Assembly (NCBI GenBank): GCA_030590715.1
Contig: JAUVCU010000094.1
Span: 1 to 6,352 of the forward strand
Length of the DNA stretch: 6,352 bases
Direction: 5' to 3'
Origin: Lentisphaeria bacterium
GTDB taxonomy: Bacteria > Verrucomicrobiota > Lentisphaeria > Victivallales > JAUVCU01
Part shown: piece by piece, positions 1-6,001 of the stretch
Layout: each line of letters begins with the position of its first letter
Numbering within the stretch: the first letter of the stretch is position 1
Position numbers and translations under genes: made by a program
The notes under the pieces: generated by a model
Seen by the model: only the letters and a program-made list of their open reading frames with translations
Told to the model about the DNA's origin: nothing
Database searches by the model: none

Positions 1-520
1 GGTCTCCAATTGCTTTCACCGGAAGGATTTTCACCGTCAATCTGGACGTTGTATCGTCTATTACAGAAAGGTTTGTTTCTACCAGATAGTTACATGAAAC
101 AACCGGCTCTGCAAATCGCACTTCTTTATCTGACTTCTCAAGTGTAAAAGTATGCTCTCTAATCTCATTCAACTTCAGTCTTTCAGCGTAAATATATTTT
201 CTAGGCAAAACAGTAAACAGCGGAACGGCATTACCGGAAATGCTCAGCCTTCGAAAAGGATTTTTATTGTCATTCGTTTCGACAAAAACGAATTTTGTAA
301 AAGGCCCTTCGAGAGAATTTGGTAGAATAGAAACCGTGAGCTCACCTTTTTTACCTGGCAGAATAACGTCCGAACTTAAATCAAGAACAGCACAGCCGCA
401 GTTTTTTCTCACCTTCAATATTTTAAGAGGTTCATCACCCGCATTTTCAAACGTGAAAGTAAACTGCTGCTCAAAGCCCGACTGAAATTCACCAAAATCA
501 TGACGTACCGAACTTATCAT
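1..520 (-). CDS. DUF1573 domain protein, 3' end beyond the window
   Basis: This is an open frame of 173 codons with no stop, read leftward from ATG at 520 and leaving the window. The product has the DUF1573 signature: an HDFGEF motif at residues 7-12, a beta-rich stretch with FTFENAG (22-28) and PLKI (31-34), the CGC motif at 41-43, then LEGPF (70-74) and a TN pair (82-83). This first Ig-like beta-sandwich is followed from about residue 100 by a second beta-rich segment starting near LPRKYIYAE. Members of the family are normally exported; their molecular function is poorly known. Read from ATG 520 the protein has no signal peptide and the start has no Shine-Dalgarno sequence. An in-frame TGA lies 6 bases before the ATG, so the frame cannot extend further. 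A good signal peptide is encoded just upstream in a different frame (609 to 517), so this is either a translationally coupled second frame or the body of a frameshifted gene. Family assignment is firm; the true start is not. Confidence 0.85.
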   Translation of the reverse strand, partial: MISSVRHDFGEFQSGFEQQFTFTFENAGDEPLKILKVRKNCGCAVLDLSSDVILPGKKGELTVSILPNSLEGPFTKFVFVETNDNKNPFRRLSISGNAVPLFTVLPRKYIYAERLKLNEIREHTFTLEKSDKEVRFAEPVVSCNYLVETNLSVIDDTTSRLTVKILPVKAIGD

Positions 521-609
521 TTTAATTCAGGTTCAGCTGATGTCTGATTACAACAAACCATCACCGAAAAAGCCGCAGTAAATAATGATTGTTTTAATGA
601 TTTAAAAAT
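517..609 (-). other. Out-of-frame signal-peptide leader of the DUF1573 gene, ATT start
   Basis: Reading leftward from ATT at 609, 30 codons encode FKSLKQ, a hydrophobic core (LFTAAFSVMV), CCNQTSA and then EPELK before TGA at 519-517. Basic start, hydrophobic core and a small-residue AxAE-like junction make a typical export signal; the CC pair at 19-20 could also hint at a lipoprotein, but the lipobox is poor. The frame has no ATG, GTG or TTG at a useful place, whereas a GGAGAG ribosome site sits 7 bases before the ATT. The TGA overlaps the ATG of the DUF1573 frame as ATGA. One extra A in the AAAA run at 523-520 would fuse the two frames so that EPELK runs into MISSVRHDFGEF, exactly where mature DUF1573 proteins usually begin. 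It may be a frameshift mutation, an assembly error in an A-run, or genuine coupling or slippage. Confidence 0.6.
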
Positions 610-622
610 AGTAAGGCTCTCC
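607..622 (-). promoter_or_regulatory. Ribosome binding site with ATT initiation codon
   Basis: On the minus strand GGAGAG (622-617) is followed after 7 bases by ATT (609-607), which opens the signal-peptide frame. The spacing is ideal, and no other ribosome site is seen near ATG 520. AUU initiation is known, notably for infC, but is rare; a mutated ATG is the alternative. Confidence 0.45.
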
Positions 623-638
623 GGATTAACCCTTTGAT

Positions 639-667
639 AAAAAATTGGGCTGCTTTATCCGCAGCCC
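639..667 (-). terminator. Rho-independent terminator of the exonuclease gene
   Basis: On the minus strand a perfect 7-bp GC-rich stem, GGGCTGC and GCAGCCC, encloses a 7-base loop (GGATAAA) and is followed by AATTTTTT. It begins 8 bases after the exonuclease stop codon. The leader frame of the DUF1573 gene starts only 30 bases beyond it. Confidence 0.88.
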
Positions 668-675
668 TTATTGAT

Positions 676-1458
676 TTACTTCTGAGGGAAGGTTCCCGCA
701 AGAGCATCTGAAGCGACAGCTTTTGCATCTTCTTCAAAATCCTGCTTGACCATCCATTTCAGGAAGCCTGGATTTTCAATTGCAACAGTTTTAAGAAGCG
801 TTCCACGGTTCTTTCCAAAGTTGACTACAACTTCTCCACCACTCCATTTAAATTTTCCTGTCGAATCAACCCAAGTAGGATCAACAGCATTGCAGAACTC
901 GTGAAGAGCATCCACCTCATGCGACAGTTGTTCATCATTGTACATTTTCATCTGACCGACAAACACCTCAAGAGTCGCCTGCGTATCCGCAGCGGCACTG
1001 TGCGCGTTAACCAACTCTTTACCGCAATAGTATTTATAAGCGGCTGTCAGGCTTCTCGGCTCCATCTTCTGGAAAATCTTAAATGAATCAAGAACCTTGC
1101 GCCCTTTAGCCGTAAACTCGATTCCAACGCGCTTAAATTCGTTGGTAAGAACATCGTTATCAAAACCGACAATATTAAATCCGGCAAGATCACACCCTTC
1201 AAAGAAATTAAACACTTTATCTGCGATCTCTTTAAAAGTAGGTTCATCTTTAACATCATCATCATAAATGCCGTGAATCTCAGATGCTTCGAGAGGAATA
1301 GGCATCTCTGGGTTTACTTTCCGGGTATTAGGAATTTGGCGACCATCAGGCATAACCTTTATTACTGATATCTCTACTATTCTATCCGTTAGCTTGTTCG
1401 TTCCAGTCGTTTCCAAATCGTAAAATATCAGCGGGCGGTCTAGTTTTAGGTCTAACAT
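676..1458 (-). CDS. DEDDh 3'-5' exonuclease with ExoX-like C-terminal domain
   Basis: The 260-residue protein is a DnaQ/RNase T-superfamily exonuclease. Exo I is DLETTG with D14 and E16, Exo II is the N95/D100 stretch (GFNIVGFDND), and Exo III is H153 to D158 in HSAAADTQAT. The DEDDh catalytic set is therefore complete and removal of 3' nucleotides from DNA or RNA is expected in the cytoplasm. After a linker, residues about 210-253 (NFGKNRG, then PGFLKWM and a DF pair) match the small C-terminal domain found in exonuclease X-like proteins. No polymerase domain is attached, so this is a stand-alone nuclease, more likely repair or end trimming than replicative proofreading. The frame opens further upstream to ATG 1524, but ATG 1458 is preferred: it has AAGGA 6 bases upstream, the extra 22 residues are not part of the fold, and a TATAAT box lies within that extension. 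The gene is divergent from the LysM lipoprotein gene. Confidence 0.9.
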   Translation of the reverse strand: MLDLKLDRPLIFYDLETTGTNKLTDRIVEISVIKVMPDGRQIPNTRKVNPEMPIPLEASEIHGIYDDDVKDEPTFKEIADKVFNFFEGCDLAGFNIVGFDNDVLTNEFKRVGIEFTAKGRKVLDSFKIFQKMEPRSLTAAYKYYCGKELVNAHSAAADTQATLEVFVGQMKMYNDEQLSHEVDALHEFCNAVDPTWVDSTGKFKWSGGEVVVNFGKNRGTLLKTVAIENPGFLKWMVKQDFEEDAKAVASDALAGTFPQK

Positions 1459-1476
1459 ATCTTTTCCTTTTCGGTC

Positions 1477-1482
1477 ATTATA
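1477..1482 (-). promoter_or_regulatory. Possible -10 box for the exonuclease gene
   Basis: A perfect TATAAT lies on the minus strand 18 bases before the preferred start codon. No good -35 match lies 16-18 bases upstream, and transcription from here would leave a leader of only about 12 bases, so this is a weak call. Confidence 0.3.
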
Positions 1483-1537
1483 TAATTCAATACTTATTTT
1501 GATCTTTGAATCATACACTATCACTCTTCGTTCGTGT

Positions 1538-1567
1538 TTTACACTAACGCGATATGTGATATATATA
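1538..1567 (+). promoter_or_regulatory. Possible promoter of the LysM lipoprotein gene
   Basis: TTTACA (1538-1543) resembles a -35 box. After 18 bases comes TATATA (1562-1567), a 4 of 6 match to the -10 consensus, in an alternating AT stretch. It lies about 36 bases before the lipoprotein start. The -35 overlaps the first copy of a TTTACACTAA repeat. Confidence 0.35.
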
Positions 1568-1587
1568 TGAAATTATCTTTACACTAA
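1538..1587 (+). repeat. Direct repeat TTTACACTAA, two copies 40 bp apart
   Basis: Identical 10-base copies occupy 1538-1547 and 1578-1587 in the divergent intergenic region. A shorter ACACTA copy also occurs at 1515-1520. The first copy overlaps a putative -35 box and the second would lie just past the predicted transcription start, an arrangement compatible with operator sites, though chance is possible in AT-rich DNA. Confidence 0.5.
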
Positions 1588-1603
1588 ATATAGAGGAATC
1601 CTC

Positions 1604-2449
1604 ATGTATAAAAAATTCACATATCTAATAATGGCTGTGTTTTCTATCCTGCTGCTTAGCGGCTGCGGCGGAAAAAAAGTAGACACCGCTAACCCTAAAT
1701 TCATAAGGGCTAAGAAGTTTTATGACCGTGAGCGGTTTGAACCAGCACTGGATGCTTTCAAAGAGTATTTACTCATTAATCCGGAATCTCTCAAAACCCA
1801 TAAGTACCTTGCTGATTTGTACTACGATCACATGAATTTACCGCTGCAGGCGATTTACCACTACCAGATGCAGTTGGAACTGGCTCCAAACTCCACAGAA
1901 AACACTATCATTTTAAAGTTCATGAAAAATGCCGAGGAAAAATATTACAAATCTCTGGAAGAGCAGTACGCCAAAGAAGGTGATATAGGGTTTGTGGTAG
2001 AACAAAATACAAAACTCAATGAAAAATATCTTAAGTACTACAATGCTTCCAAAAAGCTTTACCGACAGAATACCCTTCTAAAAAGATCGCTTGATGCAAA
2101 AACAAAACTTTTAGCAAAAAATAAAGAAGAAATTTCGCAGATAAAAACAGCTTACGAGAAAAAGCTAAACGGCATGAAAAAACAGCTTGAGATCGGGAGC
2201 ATCATTTTAGAATCAAGAAACGACAAACCGGTCAAAAGGGCGCAAAGTACAGCCCGTAAAAGCAATAAAAACAGAGATATTCCAGGTACATACGTGATAA
2301 AATCGGGCGATTCACTGTCAAAAATATCGCAGAAAGTGTACGGAAGTTCTAAGTACTATAAAAGGATATTCCAGGCTAACCTGGATAAAATCCCAACAGT
2401 ATCCAGCCTGAAAGTCGGCGAAAGAATTAAAATTCCTCAGCTAAACTAA
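1604..2449 (+). CDS. TPR/coiled-coil/LysM lipoprotein
   Basis: The 281-residue protein has a lipoprotein signal: basic MYKKF, a hydrophobic core and the lipobox LLSGC with C21 as the predicted lipidated residue, so it is expected to be anchored in a membrane facing the periplasm. Residues about 32-97 form two TPR-like helical pairs (FYDRERFEPALDAFKEYL, then YLADLYYD with YHYQMQLELAP). Residues about 105-203 are highly charged and probably coiled-coil, followed by a Lys/Arg-rich linker. The C-terminus (228-279) is a LysM domain with the pattern YVIKSGDSLSKIS, VYG, IFQAN and LKVGERIKIP, which typically binds peptidoglycan. Together this suggests an envelope scaffold linking a membrane to the cell wall; no catalytic domain is seen. 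AGAGGA at 1592-1597 supports the start. The gene appears monocistronic, with a divergent promoter region upstream and a terminator downstream. The domain calls are good; the cellular role is inference. Confidence 0.9.
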   Translation: MYKKFTYLIMAVFSILLLSGCGGKKVDTANPKFIRAKKFYDRERFEPALDAFKEYLLINPESLKTHKYLADLYYDHMNLPLQAIYHYQMQLELAPNSTENTIILKFMKNAEEKYYKSLEEQYAKEGDIGFVVEQNTKLNEKYLKYYNASKKLYRQNTLLKRSLDAKTKLLAKNKEEISQIKTAYEKKLNGMKKQLEIGSIILESRNDKPVKRAQSTARKSNKNRDIPGTYVIKSGDSLSKISQKVYGSSKYYKRIFQANLDKIPTVSSLKVGERIKIPQLN

Positions 2450-2478
2450 GTCTTTGTCCAAAAAATATAGACCATACT

Positions 2479-2513
2479 AAAGAGATATTTCTAACTGAGA
2501 TATCTCTTTTTTT
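2479..2513 (+). terminator. Rho-independent terminator after the LysM lipoprotein gene
   Basis: A 10-bp inverted repeat, AAAGAGATAT and ATATCTCTTT, surrounds an 11-base loop and runs into an unbroken T tract ending at 2513. The stem is AT-rich, but the long pairing and T tract, 29 bases after the stop codon, make it convincing. Confidence 0.82.
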
Positions 2514-2644
2514 AGCTCTACTAAAATAATTTCAGGTTAATAAAAAAATAACGGCTTACGGCAATTTAAATATCATAAAATAAAGCTTAAGTAGAATTGT
2601 CCATTCACAATAAACCAGAGCGTCAAAAATAAGGATTTAGTATA

Positions 2645-3418
2645 ATGAACCATTCATTTATTAAAGTTTCACTGATTACCTTTTGTTCTATATTATTTTT
2701 TAATGTGAAAACCTGCCAAGCAGGTAAGCTCAGAAACTCAGTTTATAAAACGACCTATAATCACACCGTAGATAAAAGAGGGAAAAGTGTAAAGCCCAAA
2801 GAATTTGACCAATATCTTATTTACTTTTCAGCTCACTGGTGCCCACCCTGCCGTGCATTTACTCCTCTACTTGCCAAATACTATAAAAAGAATGGTGGTG
2901 GAACAAAGTTTGATGTTATTTTTGTAAGTAAAGACAAAGATGAAGACTCGATGTATGGGTATATGCGGCAAATGCCTTGGAATGCAGTAAGCTTTAAAGG
3001 AAGCGCTGCAAAACAACTGGGAAAAGCCTACCCTAGCCGGGGTATACCACATCTTGTTGCAGTTAACAAAAACGGTAAAGTATTATTTCAAGGTAACCGA
3101 AATCAGGTACTTGAGGACTTTAAAAAGTATCTTAAAACAAAAAAGGTTGCAAATACTACCGATTCAAAAGATGACGTTGTAGAAAAAATTGTAGAAAAGA
3201 AATCTAAAAGAGTGATTCGTATCCCACGCAAATATGTTGTGAATGCCATAATGGAATCGGGGAAAAATAAGTGTGCGATCATTAACGGAGACGTGTTTCA
3301 AGTGGGGCAGACAATCGTGAAAAGTGCAGTCTTGGAAGATGTGGTTAATGGCAAAGCTGTTGTTACGATAGGGAGGCGAAAGCTTGACCTTAAAGTAAAA
3401 GCTTCGTTTGTGTATTAG
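2645..3418 (+). CDS. Exported thioredoxin-fold protein (nucleoredoxin/tryparedoxin-like) with extra C-terminal domain
   Basis: The 257-residue product starts with a Sec signal peptide (hydrophobic VSLITFCSILFF, likely cut after CQA at residue 26). The thioredoxin fold spans about 50-165: the strand YLIYFSA leads to the redox motif WCPPC (65-69), followed by RAFTP, VIFVSKDKDED (91-101) and MPW (110-112), and cis-Pro P135 in RGIPHL, then NGKVLF. The SKD...MPW pattern is characteristic of the tryparedoxin/nucleoredoxin-like branch rather than classical thioredoxin. Thiol-disulfide exchange in the periplasm is expected. A charged linker (about 166-191) joins a C-terminal region (192-257) of about 65 residues, predicted mostly beta, with INGDVFQVGQTI; it resembles the small beta domains of type II secretion or pilus proteins (GspB/PilP-like), a tentative reading. 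AAGGA at 2631-2635 supports the start. TAGAAT at 2592-2597 might be a -10 but lacks a clear -35. The tilS start lies 8 bases after its stop, so the two are probably cotranscribed. Confidence 0.87.
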   Translation: MNHSFIKVSLITFCSILFFNVKTCQAGKLRNSVYKTTYNHTVDKRGKSVKPKEFDQYLIYFSAHWCPPCRAFTPLLAKYYKKNGGGTKFDVIFVSKDKDEDSMYGYMRQMPWNAVSFKGSAAKQLGKAYPSRGIPHLVAVNKNGKVLFQGNRNQVLEDFKKYLKTKKVANTTDSKDDVVEKIVEKKSKRVIRIPRKYVVNAIMESGKNKCAIINGDVFQVGQTIVKSAVLEDVVNGKAVVTIGRRKLDLKVKASFVY

Positions 3419-3426
3419 AAGGGAAT

Positions 3427-4776
3427 ATGAATCAGACTCATTTTAGACAATTATTAGAAAAGACCAAAGGGCAGACTATTTACGTTGGTTTCAGTGGCGG
3501 AGCTGACAGTACCGCTCTATTGCTTTTACTATTAGAAGAACAGAATAACTACAATTACTCCCTTAAAGCGGTTCACTTTCAGCACAATCTACGAGGAGAA
3601 GAAAGCCTTCAAGATGCAGCGTGGAGCCGTGATTTCTGTCAAAAATATAATGTTGATTTTCAGGAAATAAGCCTTGATATAGAAGGTAGTAAACTTCCCG
3701 GGGAGGGGACTGAAGCAGCAGCACGAAGGCTAAGAAACAAACACTGGCAGCAAATAGCCGGTAATAATGCTTTTGTAGCGCTGGGTCATCATGCCGATGA
3801 CAGGATCGAAAACCTTATTCTGAGACTTAGCCGCGGTTCAAATTCGACGGGCCTTTCATCAATGCGGGAGATCCAGACTATTGGTACCATCACATATATT
3901 AGACCTTTACTGAATTTTTCAAAAAGTGACATCGTCGAATATTTAAGCGAAAAGAAAATTGAAGACTGGCGCCATGACTCTTCCAATGACGAAACTATCT
4001 ACAAAAGAAACTTTATCAGAAACGAATTGTTACCTCAACTTTACGCAGAACTCCCCTACTCTCAAAAAGGAATGTCTCATTCTTTATCGGCTTTACAGGA
4101 TGATGCTGACTTTCTGGAATCGGAAGCTCAAAAAAGATTTGAAGAAATAAGCGGTAAAAAATCCGTACCATGTGATTTTTTTAGGCGGCAGCCCCCTGCT
4201 CTCTTTATCAGAATTTTACGTCTGTGGCTGCATGAGTTGCTTGGATTTGAATTCCTTCCCAATCGAAGACTGATCAACCGCCTGAATTCAGCTTTTGGAA
4301 ATGACTCCGTTAGCGGTGAGGCAAAACAGATTCCATTGAGTAACGAGATTAACCTGCAGATCTGCCGAGGCCAAATAAGTCTGGCCGACACTGAGTCTCT
4401 TGAAAAGTCAGCTATTTTATGGAATTGGAAAGAAAAAGAAATGATAACCTGGGGTGACAAAACGTTAACAGCGGAAATAACATCTAAACTTCCGGATGAC
4501 CTCAAAAATGCGGCCTGTTTTGATGCTTTGGAAATCCCGGAAAGCCTTACTATCAGAAACAGGAAGCCAGGCGACTCAATGATTCCATTCGGGCGAAACT
4601 CGGCAGTTAAACTGAAAAAACTGTTTTCAGATAAAAAGATCCCGGCTTCGCAAAAGAATGATTATCCACTGATCACTTCTGAAAATGGTATACTGTGGAT
4701 ACCGGAAATAAGAAGGTCTGATCTGTTTACTTTATCAGACTCGACTATATCGATTTTAGTAATACGTTGCTCATAA
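3427..4776 (+). CDS. tilS: tRNA(Ile)-lysidine synthetase TilS
   Basis: TilS uses ATP and lysine to convert the wobble cytidine of the CAU anticodon of minor tRNA-Ile into lysidine, making it read AUA and be charged with isoleucine. The 449-residue protein has the N-type PP-loop SGGADS at 23-28, HFQHNLRG (50-57), the substrate-side GHHADD (120-125) with IENLILRLSRGS, RPLL, and the WRHDSSND to KRNFIRN stretch typical of TilS. The TilS C-terminal domain is present from about 376 (IRNRKPGDS, KLKKLF, KKIP, ILWIPEIRRSD). Length and domain order fit the full-size form, as in E. coli. Two small departures are the N of IEN, where ET is usual, and QKNDYP, where an arginine is common. The ribosome site AAGGGA (3419-3424) is unusually close to the ATG, only a few bases away and directly after the previous gene's stop. 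AUA codons occur in these genes, consistent with need for this enzyme. Confidence 0.95.
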   Translation: MNQTHFRQLLEKTKGQTIYVGFSGGADSTALLLLLLEEQNNYNYSLKAVHFQHNLRGEESLQDAAWSRDFCQKYNVDFQEISLDIEGSKLPGEGTEAAARRLRNKHWQQIAGNNAFVALGHHADDRIENLILRLSRGSNSTGLSSMREIQTIGTITYIRPLLNFSKSDIVEYLSEKKIEDWRHDSSNDETIYKRNFIRNELLPQLYAELPYSQKGMSHSLSALQDDADFLESEAQKRFEEISGKKSVPCDFFRRQPPALFIRILRLWLHELLGFEFLPNRRLINRLNSAFGNDSVSGEAKQIPLSNEINLQICRGQISLADTESLEKSAILWNWKEKEMITWGDKTLTAEITSKLPDDLKNAACFDALEIPESLTIRNRKPGDSMIPFGRNSAVKLKKLFSDKKIPASQKNDYPLITSENGILWIPEIRRSDLFTLSDSTISILVIRCS

Positions 4777-4845
4777 AATAAGTATAAAATACTATTGAAG
4801 ATTTCACTCTCTATAGTTTATTGAAAATAAAAAGACACCATTCCC

Positions 4846-5934
4846 ATGCAGTTTACAGATAAAAATGACTGGAGATACCAGGTAAAACACTCAATAAAAT
4901 CAGTGAAAGAAGCGGCTGTTTATTTAGGCATAGAGCTTCCGCACGACTTACTGGAAGTTGAAAAAGAGTATCCGGTAATTGTATCACCTTACTATCTAAA
5001 CCTTATAGATAAAAAAGACCCGTTCAACGATCCTATTTGGAAAATATCAATGCCGAGTACTCAGGAGCTACTTGATCAATCGGCGGAGAACGATCCACTT
5101 TCCGAAGAAGAACAAATGGCTGTTCCACGTCTGATCCACCGCTATGATGACCGGGTTGTAATGCTTACAACCAACAGATGCCCAATGCTTTGCAGATTCT
5201 GTTTTAGAAAAAGAAAATGGAAAAACGGCAATAAATGGTCGGATATTTCCGAAGAAGAAGTGGATCAAATCTGCTCATATCTAAAAGGTAATCCTCAAGT
5301 TAGTGAAATTCTTATTTCCGGTGGTGACCCTTTAATGCTTGGCAACAAAAGGCTTAACTCTATTCTGGAAAAGCTGTCTGCGGTCGAATCAATAGACGTA
5401 ATACGGATTGCGACCAGAATCCCGGTGACAATGCCGATGCGGCTTGAGCCTGAGCTTATCGAAATTTTAAGTGCATACCCGCAAGTCTGGCTGGTCACGC
5501 ATTTTAATCACCCGAATGAACTGACACAGCAATCACTGGATGCCTGCAGAGCCGTAACACGATCAGGAATCCCGATATTAAATCAAGCTGTGCTTTTGAA
5601 AGGGGTTAATGACGATGAGAAAGTATTGGAGGAGCTGTTCAGGGCTCTGGTCAAAAACAGGATAAAACCTCACTACCTTTTTCACGTCGACCCGGTCAGA
5701 GGCGTAACTCACTTTGCAACAGGCATTAACAAAGGGCTTGATATAATCAAAAGCTTCAGAAAATCGCTGGGCTCTATTGCCGTACCGCATTTTGCCATTG
5801 ACCTTCCTGAAGGCGGCGGTAAGGTGGCTCTGCAGCCCGACTATACTAAAGATGGCAAGTTTATCACGATAAATGACAATACTATTGACTATTATGGAGC
5901 AGGGGATCATTGGTCAATGGACAAAAGAGATTAA
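4846..5934 (+). CDS. KamA-family radical SAM, PLP-dependent aminomutase (lysine 2,3-aminomutase/EpmB-like)
   Basis: The 362-residue protein carries the radical SAM cluster CPMLCRFC (C112, C116, C119) with R121 where lysine 2,3-aminomutase has its conserved arginine. Other family motifs are SGGDPLML (158-165), TRIPVTMP (190-197), THFNHPNELT (218-227) and NQAVLLKGVND (246-256). PEGGGKV gives K326 as the PLP-binding lysine. D282 (FHVDPVRG, then THF) and D319 (AIDLP) align by motif with the two aspartates that bind the substrate side-chain amino group in clostridial lysine 2,3-aminomutase; glutamate 2,3-aminomutase has Lys and Asn there, so a lysine or lysyl substrate is favoured. Length lies between EpmB (about 340) and clostridial KamA (about 416). 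Likely products are beta-lysine for EF-P modification or as an osmolyte, but no efp, epmA or acetyltransferase gene is in view. No clear Shine-Dalgarno precedes ATG 4846, and no terminator separates it from tilS, 69 bases upstream. The start is the most plausible one, not certain. Confidence 0.9.
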   Translation: MQFTDKNDWRYQVKHSIKSVKEAAVYLGIELPHDLLEVEKEYPVIVSPYYLNLIDKKDPFNDPIWKISMPSTQELLDQSAENDPLSEEEQMAVPRLIHRYDDRVVMLTTNRCPMLCRFCFRKRKWKNGNKWSDISEEEVDQICSYLKGNPQVSEILISGGDPLMLGNKRLNSILEKLSAVESIDVIRIATRIPVTMPMRLEPELIEILSAYPQVWLVTHFNHPNELTQQSLDACRAVTRSGIPILNQAVLLKGVNDDEKVLEELFRALVKNRIKPHYLFHVDPVRGVTHFATGINKGLDIIKSFRKSLGSIAVPHFAIDLPEGGGKVALQPDYTKDGKFITINDNTIDYYGAGDHWSMDKRD

Positions 5935-5948
5935 CAATGTTATATAAT
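5918..5948 (+). promoter_or_regulatory. Possible promoter of the zinc-ribbon gene
   Basis: TGGACA (5918-5923, 5 of 6 to the -35 consensus) and a perfect TATAAT (5943-5948) are separated by 19 bases, longer than the preferred 17. The -35 overlaps the 3' end of the aminomutase gene. No terminator lies between the two genes, so read-through is also possible. Confidence 0.4.
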
Positions 5949-6001
5949 ATCAATTAAACCAAAGCACAAAATACGTTAATATATTAGGGAGGATATATAC
6001 T

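Noticed and set aside
240..485. Forward-strand frame of 81 codons
   Set aside because: It lies antisense to the DUF1573 gene, has no ribosome site and no recognisable protein features.
1459..1524. N-terminal extension of the exonuclease to ATG 1524
   Set aside because: The 22 extra residues do not belong to the exonuclease fold, a -10-like box lies within them, and ATG 1458 has a well-placed AAGGA.
1593..1603. Near-palindrome GAGGAATCCTC covering the lipoprotein ribosome site
   Set aside because: The centre leaves only one base between the arms, too short for an RNA hairpin that could hide the ribosome site; likely chance.
4128..4505. Minus-strand frame of 125 codons inside tilS
   Set aside because: It is fully antisense to a strongly supported gene and shows no coding motif or ribosome site of its own.
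4777..4845. Promoter between tilS and the aminomutase gene (TTGAAG and TATAGT)
   Set aside because: The boxes are only 11 bases apart and no better pairing with 16-18 base spacing was found; cotranscription with tilS is simpler.
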